A DNA stretch of 64,000 nucleotides from Sterolibacterium denitrificans (GCF_900174485.1 NZ_LT837803.1:2681305-2745304), one strand, 5' to 3'. Shown: positions 8,718-19,035, counted from the first letter of the stretch. Notes: generated by a model not told the origin, from the letters alone. Translations and numbers: made by a program.

Positions 8718-10857
8718 AGCCGCCGGCAAAACGGCCCGCAGACCAACCCAGCCGCTGCAGACCGGGCAACTGCGCTGGCTGCTCGCCATGGCCGCCTGCT
8801 GCGAGCTGCCGCTGTTGCCGCATCTGCCGGAATGGCTGGCCGCCCTGTGCGTGCTGCTGCTGATCTGGTTTGCCGTTCTGCACTGGCGGCGCATTTCGCC
8901 AGCGGCGATGACGACATCTGGACGTGGCCCCAAGCTGCCCGGCCCCTGGCTGCTGACGCCGCTGGCGCTGATCGGCACGGCCGCCATCGGCATCCACTAT
9001 CACACACTGTTCGGCCGCAGCGTCGGCGTCGCCCTGCTGGCCCTGCTGTGTTCGCTGAAGCTGCTGGAAGCCCGTACGACGCGCGATGGCTTCGTGCTGG
9101 TGCTGCTGGGCTGCTTCATGCTGCTCGGCCAGTTCTTCCATAGCCAGGGCATGACGGATGCCGTGCTGATGCTGGCCGGCGTGCTGGTGGTCACCGCCAC
9201 GCTGGCGATGCTCAACTATCCGCGGCATGAAACGCTGCCCGTCCTGCGCCTGGCCGGTCGGCTGCTGCTGCAGGCCATGCCCTTGATGCTGGCCCTGTTC
9301 GTGCTGTTTCCGCGCATCCAGGGGCCGCTGTGGGGACTGCCGGCCGATGCCTTTGCCGGCACCATGGGACTGAGCGACAGCATGTCGCCGGGCAATATCG
9401 CCCAGCTCAGTCAATCCGGCGCGGTCGCCTTCCGCGCCCGCTTCGGCGGCGAATTCGACGGCCGCGCGCCGGCTCAGTCCAGCCTCTACTGGCGCGGCCC
9501 GGTGCTGAACAATTTCGACGGCCGCACCTGGACCGTCAGACAGCAACCTGCGCTCACCGAACTGCCCTACGCGCCGACCGGCAAGCCGGTCGAATACAGC
9601 CTCACCCTGGAGCCGCACGACAAGCAATGGCTGTTCGCCCTCGACTTGCCAACCATGTTGCCGAGCGATACCAGCATGAGCGGCGATTTCCAATTGCTGG
9701 CGCGGCGGCCGGTACGCGGCCGCATGCGTTACGAACTGCGCTCGGCATTGCCGATCGGACCGATCGCGCCTCGCGCGCCGACCACGACCGCCGAGGACAA
9801 CCGGCAGGACGCCGCATTGAAAGCCGCGCTGCAACTGCCCGCTGCCTACAACCCCCGCACCCGGGCGCTGGCCGCAAGCTGGCGCAAGGAATTGCGCGGC
9901 GACGCGCGCGCCATCGCGCAGCGCATGCTCGACTATCTGCACGACGAGGATTTCTACTACACCCTGCGCCCGCCCCTGCTGGGCGCGAACAGCGTCGACG
10001 AACTGCTTTTCGAAACGCGGCGCGGCTTTTGCGAGCATTACGCCGCCGCCTTCGTCTTCATGATGCGGGCCGCCGGCATTCCGGCGCGGGTCGTCACCGG
10101 TTACCAGGGAGGCGAGTTGAATCCGGTCGACGGTACGCTGATCGTGCGCCAATCCGACGCCCATGCCTGGGCCGAAGTCTGGTTCGCCGGCGCTACAGGA
10201 ACCGTGGGAACCGCGGGAACCATGGAAACCGCAGGCCCCGGCTGGCAACGCGTCGACCCTACCGCCGCCATTGCGCCGATGCGCGTCGAACGCAGCCTCG
10301 CCGATGCCTTGCCGGCCGGGGAGCGGGAAATCCTGCCGCTGATCACCCGTCTGCCCTTTCCCTGGCTGCGCGACGTGCGCCTGCGCCTGGATGCCCTGAG
10401 CAATACCTGGAATCAATGGGTCATCGGCTACAACCAGCAACGCCAGCGTAACCTGCTCGACAAACTGGGCGTGGATGCCGGCGACTGGCGGCAGATGAGT
10501 CTGCTGTTCAGCGTACTGAGCGGCGTGCTGATGCTGGGCCTCCTGGCCTGGGCGCTGCACGTGCGCCAGACCGCCGATCCGGTCGTTGCGGCCTGGCAGC
10601 GACTGTCGAAAAAACTCGCGCCGCTGAACCTGGCCAGACACCCCTGGGAGGGACCGGAAGCCTATATGCGCCGCATTCATGCGAGACTGCGCGCCGAAGA
10701 AAAAACCGCCGCGCCGGCCGACCGCCAACGCGCCGAAGCCGTCGCCGCCATCGCCGATCTCTACATACGCCTGCGCTATGCGGCAGACGCCGCGCCGCCC
10801 GCGCAGCGCAAAGCCTGGCTGCGCGAACTCGAACAACGGATTGCCCGCTTCAAATGA
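8704..10857 (+). CDS. tgpA: TgpA-like membrane transglutaminase (DUF3488)
   Basis: A 717-residue protein. The N-terminal DUF3488 part has about six membrane helices (to about residue 210), followed by a periplasmic transglutaminase-like domain. The catalytic triad is visible: Cys in RGFCEHYAAAF, His in QSDAHAWAEVW, Asp in WQRVDPTAA. A further membrane helix (LLFSVLSGVLMLGLLAWAL) precedes a cytosolic DUF4129-like tail. P. aeruginosa TgpA has this layout and is essential there. The start at 8704 overlaps the DUF58 gene. A short GTVGTAGTMETAGP repeat sits inside the transglutaminase domain after the His motif, apparently a local insertion. Confidence 0.9.
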   Translation: MARTEAAGKTARRPTQPLQTGQLRWLLAMAACCELPLLPHLPEWLAALCVLLLIWFAVLHWRRISPAAMTTSGRGPKLPGPWLLTPLALIGTAAIGIHYHTLFGRSVGVALLALLCSLKLLEARTTRDGFVLVLLGCFMLLGQFFHSQGMTDAVLMLAGVLVVTATLAMLNYPRHETLPVLRLAGRLLLQAMPLMLALFVLFPRIQGPLWGLPADAFAGTMGLSDSMSPGNIAQLSQSGAVAFRARFGGEFDGRAPAQSSLYWRGPVLNNFDGRTWTVRQQPALTELPYAPTGKPVEYSLTLEPHDKQWLFALDLPTMLPSDTSMSGDFQLLARRPVRGRMRYELRSALPIGPIAPRAPTTTAEDNRQDAALKAALQLPAAYNPRTRALAASWRKELRGDARAIAQRMLDYLHDEDFYYTLRPPLLGANSVDELLFETRRGFCEHYAAAFVFMMRAAGIPARVVTGYQGGELNPVDGTLIVRQSDAHAWAEVWFAGATGTVGTAGTMETAGPGWQRVDPTAAIAPMRVERSLADALPAGEREILPLITRLPFPWLRDVRLRLDALSNTWNQWVIGYNQQRQRNLLDKLGVDAGDWRQMSLLFSVLSGVLMLGLLAWALHVRQTADPVVAAWQRLSKKLAPLNLARHPWEGPEAYMRRIHARLRAEEKTAAPADRQRAEAVAAIADLYIRLRYAADAAPPAQRKAWLRELEQRIARFK

Positions 10858-11942
10858 CTGCTCACCTCTCCTGCCTGCGTCCTCTGGCCAGCGTCCTGCG
10901 CTGGCTCGCACTGTTGCCGGCTGCCGGCAGCGTCCTGGCGGCCGCGCCCCAGCCACCGATACCTTACTCGGAGAACGGCGAAGTGCGCGCCTTTGTCGGC
11001 GAAATGCAGGACAGGCATGGCTTCGACGCCGCCGCGCTGCTGCAAACCTTTGCCGAAATTCATCCGCTCAACGCCGTGATCAAGGCGGTCATGCCGCCCA
11101 AGGATCCGCAGGTCCGCTCATGGAGCAACTACCGCGCCCGCTTCGTCGAAGCTTCCCGCATCGACGCCGGCCTGCGCTTCTGGCAGGAACACCAGGCCAT
11201 GCTGACCGCCGCCGGTCGCGACAGCGGGGTACCCGAGGAATACATCGTCGCCATCATCGGCATCGAAAGCATCTACGGTCGCCACATGGGCCGCTTCAAC
11301 ACGTTCGCCGCACTCGCCACGCTGGCGTTCGACTACCCGGCAATCAACCCTCTCACCGATGCGGATCGCAAGGCGCTCTTTCGCGGCGAGCTCGAAGCCT
11401 TGCTGCTGCTGGCCCGCGAAACCCGGCGCGATCCACTTTCCTATCGCGGCTCCTACGCCGGCGCCCTCGGCCTGCCGCAATTTCTGCCGAGCAGCATCCG
11501 CAACTTCGCGCGCGACGGCGACGACGACGGGCGCATCGACCTGGAGACGAATCCGGCGGATGCCATTGCCAGCGTCGCGAATTTCCTCAAGCGCCATGGC
11601 TGGGAACCCGGTGGCACGGTGGCCGTACCGGCGCTGGTCAGCGGAGATGGCCACAATGAATTGCTTGCGGAAGGCATCCTGCCCCGACGCAGCGTCGGCG
11701 AGCTGGCCGGCCATGGTGTGACCACTGCCGAATCATCGCCCCTGATCGCAAATGCGCCGGCAGCGCTGATCGATCTGGTCACCCCCGGGCAGGCAACCGA
11801 ATATCGCCTCGGCCTGCGGAATTTCTACGTCATCACGCGCTACAACCGCAGCAGCTTCTATGCGGCGGCAGTGCATGACCTGGCGCAAACGCTGCGCGCG
11901 GAACGCAGCGTGCGGACTACGCCGCGCGAAACCGATTACTGA
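10854..11942 (+). CDS. mltB: Lytic murein transglycosylase B
   Basis: A 362-residue peptidoglycan-cleaving enzyme making 1,6-anhydromuramyl ends. The signal peptide is residues 1-30 and ends in a plain Ala region, with no lipobox, unlike E. coli MltB, so it may be soluble in the periplasm. The catalytic Glu138 sits in IIGIESIYGRHMGRFN. The motifs GAYAGALGLPQFLPSS-like (here YAGALGLPQFLPSS) and DGDDDGRIDL are typical of family 3 transglycosylases. Its ATG overlaps the tgpA stop (ATGA), so it is translationally coupled to the MoxR-DUF58-TgpA operon. That suggests a shared envelope role. Confidence 0.92.
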   Translation: MTAHLSCLRPLASVLRWLALLPAAGSVLAAAPQPPIPYSENGEVRAFVGEMQDRHGFDAAALLQTFAEIHPLNAVIKAVMPPKDPQVRSWSNYRARFVEASRIDAGLRFWQEHQAMLTAAGRDSGVPEEYIVAIIGIESIYGRHMGRFNTFAALATLAFDYPAINPLTDADRKALFRGELEALLLLARETRRDPLSYRGSYAGALGLPQFLPSSIRNFARDGDDDGRIDLETNPADAIASVANFLKRHGWEPGGTVAVPALVSGDGHNELLAEGILPRRSVGELAGHGVTTAESSPLIANAPAALIDLVTPGQATEYRLGLRNFYVITRYNRSSFYAAAVHDLAQTLRAERSVRTTPRETDY

Positions 11943-11965
11943 TTACGGATGAACACGCAGCCGGC

Positions 11966-12985
11966 TCAAAGCAAGCCTTCCTGCGTGTAGCCCTCGCGCG
12001 CCAGCTTGCTTCTCAGCTTGCCCAGCGCCTCGACCTGGATCTGGCGCACCCGCTCCCGCGTCACGCTCAGATCGAGCGCAAGCTGTTCGAGCGTGAATAC
12101 CTCGCAGCCATTCAAACCATAGCGCCGCTCCAGCACATAACGCTGCTTGGCGGAAAGCTGGTCGATCCACTCGGCGACCTGACGGCAGATCTCCGCGTTC
12201 TCGAACTGGTTTTCGGGATTGCAGCCAGGATCGGCAGCAATGGCATCAGCCACCGAAAGCTCCGGATCGACGTCGAGCGGCGCATCGAGCGAGGCGGTAT
12301 TTTCATTGAGCGTCAGAATGTGCCGCACATCCTCCACGGGTTTTTCCAGCAGGCGGGCAACTTCTTCCATGCTGCTCAGCCTGGCTGTCCCGTCATGCAA
12401 TGCGTCCGCCGGATCCTGGGCATCGAGCTGGCGCAGCGCGCGCAGCACGAGGTTGAGTTCCTTGACGACATGCACCGGCAGGCGGATGGTGCGCGACTGA
12501 TTCATGATGGCGCGCTCGATGTTCTGGCGGATCCACCACGTCGCATAGGTCGAGAAGCGGAAACCGCGTTCGGGATCGAACTTTTCCAGCGCATGAATCA
12601 GGCCGAGGTTGCCTTCCTCGATCAGGTCGGCCAGGGTCACCCCGCGATTCAGGTAGTGCTTGGCGATACTGACGACCAGACGCAGGTTGGAAACGATCAT
12701 CTTCTGCCGCGCGTCAAAATCCCCCTGCACCACGGCCCTGGCCAGCGCCAATTCTTCCTGGGGCGTCAACAAGCGATTGGCGCCGATATCGTCGAGATAG
12801 AGCTGGGTAACGTCGTTGAGGAATTCGCCGTGCGAGGACTCCGCGCCATCGGGTGACAGATCCTTGCCGCCGACCCGCCCGCCGCAGCCTGCGTTTTCCT
12901 CGTGACTGCCGTATCCGGCGATGCCATCGACACCTCGCGTTCCGGACCGATCGGCTGCAGCATCCGTTTCGCGATGTTTACCCAT
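11966..12985 (-). CDS. rpoS: RNA polymerase sigma factor RpoS
   Basis: A 339-residue group 2 sigma-70 factor for stationary phase and stress. Region 1.2 reads [19 protein letters not shown], region 2 has [26 protein letters not shown] and [17 protein letters not shown], region 3 [10 protein letters not shown], and region 4.2 ends [17 protein letters not shown]. It starts 2 bases after the nlpD stop. In other proteobacteria the main rpoS promoter lies inside nlpD; I could not confirm one here. The first 50 residues are Gly/Asp/Glu-rich and poorly conserved. Confidence 0.96.
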   Translation of the reverse strand: MGKHRETDAAADRSGTRGVDGIAGYGSHEENAGCGGRVGGKDLSPDGAESSHGEFLNDVTQLYLDDIGANRLLTPQEELALARAVVQGDFDARQKMIVSNLRLVVSIAKHYLNRGVTLADLIEEGNLGLIHALEKFDPERGFRFSTYATWWIRQNIERAIMNQSRTIRLPVHVVKELNLVLRALRQLDAQDPADALHDGTARLSSMEEVARLLEKPVEDVRHILTLNENTASLDAPLDVDPELSVADAIAADPGCNPENQFENAEICRQVAEWIDQLSAKQRYVLERRYGLNGCEVFTLEQLALDLSVTRERVRQIQVEALGKLRSKLAREGYTQEGLL

Positions 12986-12987
12986 GG

Positions 12988-14010
12988 TCAGCGCGCCGGT
13001 AGAAATTTCAGTGGATCGACGGGTTTGCCCTGCTGGCGGATTTCAAAATGCAGCTTCGGCTGATCGGCATCGCTGTCGCCGATCTCGGCGATTTTCTGTC
13101 CCTTGCTCACCGCCTGCTCTTCCTTGATCAGAATCCGGCTGTTGTGCGCATAGACGGAAAGCAGCGCGTTGTTGTGCTTGACGATGACGAAATTGCCATA
13201 ACCGCGCAGGGCGCTGCTCACCAGGATCACCTTGCCGGCGGCAGCGGCGAGCACCGGCTCACCGAACTTGCCGGCAATATCGATGCCCTTGTTGCCGCCC
13301 TCGACGAACCCGGCGAGCAGCCTGCCATTGCCGGGCCAGACCCAATCGGGCTGGCCGGATACGGCAACGCCGGACTGCGGCCTGGCGGCCGGCGGCGTTG
13401 CCTGTGCCGCCGCCGGCGGCGCGGCGGCAGCGACCGCCGGTACCACGGCAGGCGCGGCAGCCACTTCTTCCTGCTGCAGTTTTTCCAGCGCCTCCGCCGA
13501 ATACGGCAGCTTGCCGCCCTTCGGGGCGTGCTTGAGCGGATCGCCGGCAGACGCGGCAGCGCTCGCCGGCGCAGCCGGATGCTGTTCCGCGCCAGCCGCC
13601 GTCGACTCGATACCACTGACCATGCTGACGGGTTTGGCAACCGCCACCGCTTCGGCTTCACCCGCAGCAGTTCCTTCTCCTCCCGCTCCACCCTCTCCCG
13701 GCGGCACGACGCGCAACACTTGGCCAATTTCGATCCTGCCCGGATCGGCCAGGCCGTTCCAGGCGGCAAGATCGCGGTAGGACTGGCCGTGATCGAGCGC
13801 GATGGCATACAGGGTATCGCCCTTCTTGACGCGGTACAGGCCGGGACCGAGCGGCGCCGGCTCTGCTGCGGCAGCCGGCATGCCGCCCGTGCTGCGTTCG
13901 ATCACCGGCGCCGGCGCCGTGCTGGCGCAGGCCGACAACAACACTGCTGCCGCCAGCAATGCGCCGGCGACAGCGAAACCCGATGTATGGCGGCGCTGCC
14001 TCATGTTCAT
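12988..14010 (-). CDS. nlpD: Murein hydrolase activator NlpD
   Basis: A 340-residue outer-membrane lipoprotein. The signal peptide ends in a lipobox (VLLSAC). A LysM domain ([28 protein letters not shown]) follows, then a long Ala/Pro linker and a C-terminal LytM (M23) domain. That domain is degenerate: the first metal-binding His is replaced in [10 protein letters not shown], and only LHFEIR remains of the last motif. As in E. coli NlpD, it should activate an amidase rather than cut peptidoglycan itself. Its ATG overlaps the pcm stop by four bases. Confidence 0.93.
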   Translation of the reverse strand: MNMRQRRHTSGFAVAGALLAAAVLLSACASTAPAPVIERSTGGMPAAAAEPAPLGPGLYRVKKGDTLYAIALDHGQSYRDLAAWNGLADPGRIEIGQVLRVVPPGEGGAGGEGTAAGEAEAVAVAKPVSMVSGIESTAAGAEQHPAAPASAAASAGDPLKHAPKGGKLPYSAEALEKLQQEEVAAAPAVVPAVAAAAPPAAAQATPPAARPQSGVAVSGQPDWVWPGNGRLLAGFVEGGNKGIDIAGKFGEPVLAAAAGKVILVSSALRGYGNFVIVKHNNALLSVYAHNSRILIKEEQAVSKGQKIAEIGDSDADQPKLHFEIRQQGKPVDPLKFLPAR

Positions 14011-14690
14011 TCGACTCCTGCAACCAGCGGCACGAAGCGTACCGCATCGTAGTGCGTCTCGCGAAAACCGCTGCCGTCCGCGTTGCGCTCGACCAGCACC
14101 AGTATCTGCTTGCCACCGCCGCCGGCCAGCGGCAGGATCAGGCGCCCCCCCGGCGCCAACTGATCGAGCAAGGTCTGCGGAATGCGCGAGGCCGCTGCAG
14201 CGACGATGATCGACATGAAAGGCGCGGCTTCCGGCAGGCCAAAGCTGCCGTCCGCATGCTTCATGCGCACATGGCCGAGGCGCAACTGCGCAAGATGCTT
14301 GCGCGCCCGCACCAGCAGGGCATCGATGCGTTCGATGGCGTACAGCTCGCGCGTCAGCAGCGCCAGCACCGCCGCCTGATAACCGCAACCGGCACCCACT
14401 TCGAGGGTTCTGCCCAACTCGCGCGGCTGCGGGCCGTCGAGCAGCAGCTCGATCATGCGCGCCACGACATACGGCTGCGAAATGGTCTGCTGAAAACCCA
14501 GCGGCAGCGCCGTATCCTCATAGGCGCGCGAAGCCAGCGCCTCCTCGACGAAAATATGCCGCGGCACATTGCCCATGGCGGCGAGCACGCGCTCGTCGCG
14601 GATGCCCTGTTCGCGCAAGCGCTCGATCATGCGCTCGCGCGTACGCAGGGAAGTCATGCCGATGCCGCGCAACGTTGCTGCCGTATTCAT
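14007..14690 (-). CDS. pcm: Protein-L-isoaspartate O-methyltransferase
   Basis: A 227-residue repair enzyme that methylates L-isoaspartyl residues in aged proteins using SAM. Family motifs are [24 protein letters not shown] near the N-terminus, the SAM loop [15 protein letters not shown], and [11 protein letters not shown]. It lies 4 bases after surE and overlaps nlpD, in the conserved surE-pcm-nlpD-rpoS order. Confidence 0.96.
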   Translation of the reverse strand: MNTAATLRGIGMTSLRTRERMIERLREQGIRDERVLAAMGNVPRHIFVEEALASRAYEDTALPLGFQQTISQPYVVARMIELLLDGPQPRELGRTLEVGAGCGYQAAVLALLTRELYAIERIDALLVRARKHLAQLRLGHVRMKHADGSFGLPEAAPFMSIIVAAAASRIPQTLLDQLAPGGRLILPLAGGGGKQILVLVERNADGSGFRETHYDAVRFVPLVAGVE

Positions 14691-14694
14691 GGCA

Positions 14695-15441
14695 TCACAC
14701 CTGCTGCAACCAGCGCTGAACCAGGGGAATCTGCGCGTTATGCGTCAGATCGATCTGGATCGGCGTTGCCGAAACATGGTCGTTGGCCACGGCGTGAAAA
14801 TCGGTACCGGCACTGTCATCCTGGGCAGCACCGGCGGCACCGACCCAATAGACCGTTTCATTGCGCGGCGTCCGTTGCTTGACCACCGGCTCGGCCTTGT
14901 GGCGCCGACCCAGCCGCGTGATGCGCAGCCCCTTGATCTGCTCGAAGGGCAGATTGGGCACGTTCACATTCAGCAACAGCGGTTCGCCAAAGCCTTCCTG
15001 CTGGAAGCGTTCCACCAGTTGCCGGGCGATGCGCGCCGCAGCGCCCAGATGTTCGCCGGAAAAACTGGTCAGGGAAATCGCCAGTGAAGGAATGCCGAGC
15101 AGATAGCCTTCGGTGGCGGCGGCGACGGTTCCCGAATACAGCGTGTCGTCTCCCATGTTGGCGCCCAGGTTGATGCCGGATACCACCATGTCTGGAAGGT
15201 AGTCGAGCATGCCGGTGACCGCCAGATGGACGCAATCGGTGGGCGTGCCATTGACGAAATAGAAGCCGTTGGCCGCTCGTCGCAGGTGCAGCGGGCGATC
15301 CAGCGTCAGCGAGTTGCTGGCGCCGCTGCGGTCACGCTCCGGCGCCACCACCGTGATTTCGGCAATCTCGCCGAGCTCCCGCGCAAGAATCTCGATTCCC
15401 GGTGAAAAATAACCATCATCGTTGCTGATCAATATGCGCAT
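14695..15441 (-). CDS. surE: 5'-nucleotidase SurE
   Basis: A 248-residue metal-dependent nucleotidase/exopolyphosphatase of the stationary-phase block. The N-terminal metal site is [11 protein letters not shown], followed by [14 protein letters not shown] and [22 protein letters not shown]. The start at 15441 gives the canonical [10 protein letters not shown]; in-frame codons further upstream belong to the promoter region. First gene of surE-pcm-nlpD-rpoS. Confidence 0.96.
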   Translation of the reverse strand: MRILISNDDGYFSPGIEILARELGEIAEITVVAPERDRSGASNSLTLDRPLHLRRAANGFYFVNGTPTDCVHLAVTGMLDYLPDMVVSGINLGANMGDDTLYSGTVAAATEGYLLGIPSLAISLTSFSGEHLGAAARIARQLVERFQQEGFGEPLLLNVNVPNLPFEQIKGLRITRLGRRHKAEPVVKQRTPRNETVYWVGAAGAAQDDSAGTDFHAVANDHVSATPIQIDLTHNAQIPLVQRWLQQV

Positions 15442-15575
15442 GAGTTTCTGTGACAAAAAATGCCGCGCCGGGAACAGGTATGTTCGGTGCCTGGGCATGC
15501 TGGCAGGAAATGGCCGGGACGCCGGACAGGCAGAATGTCCCGCTGCCTGTGCGGACAATCCATATTTTGGGGGCC

Positions 15576-15604
15576 ATTATAAGGCATCCTCCGGCAAGCC
15601 GGAG
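15576..15604 (-). promoter_or_regulatory. Possible -10 element and hairpin upstream of surE
   Basis: On the minus strand TATAAT lies at 15581-15576, about 135 bases before surE. A perfect 7-bp inverted repeat (CTCCGGC, AA, GCCGGAG; 15589-15604) sits just upstream of it. The -35 match at the expected spacing is poor, so this is a weak call. Confidence 0.35.
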
Positions 15605-15650
15605 CGCGGCACGCGGCCCGCGCGGGCACGAGAGCAGCCTGCGGCGCGCC

Positions 15651-16619
15651 TCAGCGCGTCATTGGCGCAAGCGCCGGAGTACCGCCAGCGGAAGCCGCCC
15701 TGTCGCCGGCTCCGCCGGCATCCGGCGCCGGGAAATCCTCTTCATACACGCCATCGCGCAGGATGGCTTCCTCCGTGCGCGTGTTCATGACGATGATGCT
15801 GATGCGGCGATTGACCGGACTGAACGGATCCGTCCGGTCATAAGGCACCGCCGAGGCCAGGCCGACCAGGCGTATCACCTTCGCTTCCTGCATGCCGCCT
15901 GCGATCAGCGCACGCCGCGAGGCGTTCGCCCGGTCGGTCGACAAGTCCCAGTTGTTGTAGTCGAGCTTGCCGCCGGCGAACGGCGTGGCATCGGTATGGC
16001 CGGACAGGCTGATGCGATTCTCGACGCCATTCAGTGCATGGCCGATGGCAAACAGGATTTCGCGGGTATAGGGCTTGAGTTCGTCGCTGGCACTATCGAA
16101 CATTGGCCGGTTCTGGTTATCGACGATCTGGATGCGCAGGCCCTCGCTGGTCAGATCGAGCAGCATCTGATTCCTGAACTGGCGCAGACGGGGATTCGCG
16201 TTGATCATCATCTCGATCCTCTCCTTGAGTCCGGCCAGCTTCTCCTTTTCGGCCTTCTCGACTGCGGCGCGGTCCGCCTGGGCTGCGCGCAGATTGATGA
16301 TTTTCTTTTGATCCTCGTCGCTCTTGTTCTTTTGTCCGTAACTGCGCGTCAGATCCTCGCCGCCACCCTTGACGATGCTCGAAGAATCGCCACTGCCGGA
16401 ACCACCCGACAAGGCCACCTTGAGCGGAGTATTGAAATAGTCGGCAATGCCCTTGAGATCGCCCGAGGTCGTCGAGCCAAGCAGCCACATGAGCAGAAAG
16501 AACGCCATCATCGCCGTGACGAAGTCGGCATAGGCGATCTTCCAGGCGCCGCCATGGGCCGCTCCGCCGCCCTTCTTGATGCGCTTGACGACGATCGGTT
16601 GCTGGTTGTCGTCGCTCAT
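15651..16619 (-). CDS. motB: Flagellar stator protein MotB
   Basis: A 322-residue stator subunit that anchors the proton channel to peptidoglycan. One membrane helix follows a basic N-terminus (VVKRIKKGGG), and the proton-accepting Asp32 sits in YADFVTAMMAFFLLMWL. The plug and linker come next. The OmpA-like domain spans about residues 165-290 (LSGHTDATPF, then NWDLSTDRANASRR). The C-terminal tail is Ala/Gly/Pro-rich. It is 31 bases downstream of motA. Confidence 0.96.
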   Translation of the reverse strand: MSDDNQQPIVVKRIKKGGGAAHGGAWKIAYADFVTAMMAFFLLMWLLGSTTSGDLKGIADYFNTPLKVALSGGSGSGDSSSIVKGGGEDLTRSYGQKNKSDEDQKKIINLRAAQADRAAVEKAEKEKLAGLKERIEMMINANPRLRQFRNQMLLDLTSEGLRIQIVDNQNRPMFDSASDELKPYTREILFAIGHALNGVENRISLSGHTDATPFAGGKLDYNNWDLSTDRANASRRALIAGGMQEAKVIRLVGLASAVPYDRTDPFSPVNRRISIIVMNTRTEEAILRDGVYEEDFPAPDAGGAGDRAASAGGTPALAPMTR

Positions 16620-16650
16620 GACTGCGCGCCCGGAGATGGCATCGGTTGCA

Positions 16651-17508
16651 TCACTTGCCCTTGCGGCTCTTCACGTCGTCTTCCAGCTCGATGAAGCTGG
16701 GGCGATCCGTCGAGTACAACACCTTGCGGCCGAATTCGATGGCCACCTGGGGCGCATAGCCGTTCATGCTGGAGAGCAGCACCATCTTGATGCACTGGTA
16801 GATCTTGCCGCTCTCTTCGGCTTTCTGCTCCAGTTGCGTGGCAATCGGCGACACGAAACCATAGGAGAGCAGAATGCCGAGAAAGGTACCCACCAGGGCG
16901 CCGCCGATCATGCGGCCAAGCACGGCGGGCGGCTCGCCGACCGAGCCCATCACGTTCACCACGCCCATCACCGCAACCACGATACCGAACGCCGGCAGGG
17001 CATCCGCCGTTTTCGCCATGATGTGTGCCGGCACGTGGGCTTCGTGATGGTGCGTCTCGATTTCGATATCCATCAGGTTCTCGATTTCGAAGGCGTTCAG
17101 ATTGCCGCCCACCATCATGCGCAGATAATCGGTGATGAATTCCATCACGTGATGATCGGCGACGATATTCGGATATTTGGAAAAGATGCTGCTCTGCTCC
17201 GGCGCCTCGATATCGGATTCGATCGACATCAGGCCTTCCTTGCGCACCTTGGCCAGCACCTCGTAGAGCATCGCCAGCAAGTCCATGTACAGGGTCTTGG
17301 AAAGCTTCGAGCCCTTCAGTACCGATGGCAGAGCGGCGACGGTTGCCTTGATCGCCTTGGGCGTATTCGCCGCCACGAAGCCGCCGATGGTCAGACCGAC
17401 GATGGCGAGATACTCCATCGGTACCCAGAGCGCGGCAAGGCTGCCGTGTACCGCATAAGTCCCGACCGATGCGGCCAGAATGATGACATACCCGACTAAC
17501 AAAAACAT
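16651..17508 (-). CDS. motA: Flagellar stator protein MotA
   Basis: A 285-residue proton-channel subunit with four membrane helices: residues 1-20, 30-50, about 165-190 (ALPAFGIVVAVMGVVNVMG) and about 198-220. The cytoplasmic loop carries the charged residues that contact FliG. It pairs with motB to power flagellar rotation. The ATG at 17508 has GGGAG upstream and gives the usual MFLLVGYV start. I saw no flagellar sigma-28 promoter. Confidence 0.96.
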   Translation of the reverse strand: MFLLVGYVIILAASVGTYAVHGSLAALWVPMEYLAIVGLTIGGFVAANTPKAIKATVAALPSVLKGSKLSKTLYMDLLAMLYEVLAKVRKEGLMSIESDIEAPEQSSIFSKYPNIVADHHVMEFITDYLRMMVGGNLNAFEIENLMDIEIETHHHEAHVPAHIMAKTADALPAFGIVVAVMGVVNVMGSVGEPPAVLGRMIGGALVGTFLGILLSYGFVSPIATQLEQKAEESGKIYQCIKMVLLSSMNGYAPQVAIEFGRKVLYSTDRPSFIELEDDVKSRKGK

Positions 17509-17601
17509 CCAGGACTCCCGTTTGCTTTTCGATGCAGCATCAACCGCGCGAATCGAGACGATTCGATGGCGCAATCATAGACGAATAAACGCTCGGCACC
17601 A

Positions 17602-18942
17602 TCACGTCTTGCGCAGGATTTCCGAACGAACCAAGCCGATATGCTGACGCAGGGTGTAGAGCATATCGGAAAAAGCCAGCGGAGCCGGCAGATGATTGGC
17701 ATCGTCCTCGATCTCATCGAGGCGCGCCAGCCACTCCTCGCGGCTGTACCGACCGGCTTCCAGTTCCAGCTCCCTCTCCAGAAACTTGAGCTCGCCGTAA
17801 CGGCGGAAAATCCGCGAGCGAACGCGCCAGCCATAGAGTGGCGGAGCAAACCTGATGATCGGAATCAACAGAGCCACCACCGGCACCAGCAGCACCACCA
17901 TGCGGTCGATCAGCGTCGCCAGCCAGAATGGCAGATAGCGCTGGAGGAAGCTCTTGCCCGATTTGTAATAGCGTTCGGCTTCCGCCGCCAGCGGAAAATC
18001 GACCTCGGTCGCCTGTGGAAACTCGTGCGGTTTCTGAAACACCCCCGCCTCGCCATGCACTTCGCTGGCAGCCTGCAACAGCAGATCGATCAGCGCCGGA
18101 TGCGTGTCCTGACGCACCGCCAGCGTCGCCATCGGCGCCAGCAAGGCGACGTCCTGCGCCGGCACATCATGTACCAGATCGATGGCCCCGCGCGGCAGGG
18201 TCAGCCGCTGCAACTGGGGAAACAGCCGGGCATAGGCATCGGCGTGGGCCAGACTCATCAACTGCACATCCTTGGCAAACAGCAGGGACCAGACCACCGC
18301 CGACTGCGAAGGCCCGACGACGAAAGCGGCATCGAGACGGCCGGCGCGCAAATCCTCGACCATTGCCAGACCATCGCTCTCGAGTAATTGGGTAGGTGCG
18401 CCCGCCAGGCCATTGCTTTCCAGCAGGTCGCGCGCCAGCTTGTGCGCGCCGCTGCCGGCCGCGCCAATGGCAATGCGCCGTCCCTTGAGCTGGCCGAGCC
18501 GATCCAGGCGCCTGCCCGGCACCTGCTGCGCCAGTTCGCTGCGATAGAAGATCCACAGCGGCTCGTAATACAGGCCGCCGAGAGAGACCAGTTGCTCACG
18601 ATCCGCATCGCTGACGCTGGCCGTGCCGCCCTGGATGAATCCGGCATCCACCACCTCATCGGGATCGCGCAGGCGCTGCAGATTTTCCAGCGAGCCCGCC
18701 GATGGCCGCTCGACCAGCTCGATGCCATAGCGCTCCAGCACTTCCCGATAACGGGCCGCGAAGCGCTGGTAGCCGCCCCCCTCGCCACCGCTGGAAAGTA
18801 TCAACTGATGCGGCGGCGCCGGGCGCACGAACTGCGCCGCCAGCCAGAAACCGCCCGCCAGCAGCAGCAAGGCCGGCAAGCCGATCAGCGCGACATCATG
18901 CCAGGAGGGAATTTTCAGGCGTCGCACTTTCTTGATATTCAT
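17602..18942 (-). CDS. TAXI-type TRAP solute-binding protein with extra membrane segments
   Basis: A 446-residue protein. An N-terminal membrane helix (VALIGLPALLLLAGGFWLA) is followed by a periplasmic binding domain of the TAXI family (LILSSGGEGGGYQRFA, RIAIGAAGSGAHKLARDLL). After about residue 330 comes a segment that binding proteins normally lack: two close hydrophobic stretches (LPFWLATLIDRMVVLLVPVVALLIPII) and a charged cytoplasmic tail. No TRAP permease genes are adjacent. It could work with a permease elsewhere or act as a membrane-tethered sensor. The ligand is unknown. Confidence 0.82.
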   Translation of the reverse strand: MNIKKVRRLKIPSWHDVALIGLPALLLLAGGFWLAAQFVRPAPPHQLILSSGGEGGGYQRFAARYREVLERYGIELVERPSAGSLENLQRLRDPDEVVDAGFIQGGTASVSDADREQLVSLGGLYYEPLWIFYRSELAQQVPGRRLDRLGQLKGRRIAIGAAGSGAHKLARDLLESNGLAGAPTQLLESDGLAMVEDLRAGRLDAAFVVGPSQSAVVWSLLFAKDVQLMSLAHADAYARLFPQLQRLTLPRGAIDLVHDVPAQDVALLAPMATLAVRQDTHPALIDLLLQAASEVHGEAGVFQKPHEFPQATEVDFPLAAEAERYYKSGKSFLQRYLPFWLATLIDRMVVLLVPVVALLIPIIRFAPPLYGWRVRSRIFRRYGELKFLERELELEAGRYSREEWLARLDEIEDDANHLPAPLAFSDMLYTLRQHIGLVRSEILRKT

Positions 18943-19035
18943 GGCGGCAACGCCCCTGCGCAAGATCCGGTGAATGGACTACCCGCCCGCATGGGGCAAG
19001 CCGCAAGCCACAATCCACAATCCGGCAAGCAGCCA

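Noticed and set aside
8686-10956. A long open frame antisense to tgpA
   Set aside because: Gln/Gly/Arg-rich translation typical of a shadow frame; tgpA on the plus strand has clear catalytic motifs.
17509-17601. A sigma-28 promoter upstream of motA
   Set aside because: TTTATTCGT...GCGCCATCGAA does not match TAAA-N15-GCCGATAA well enough.
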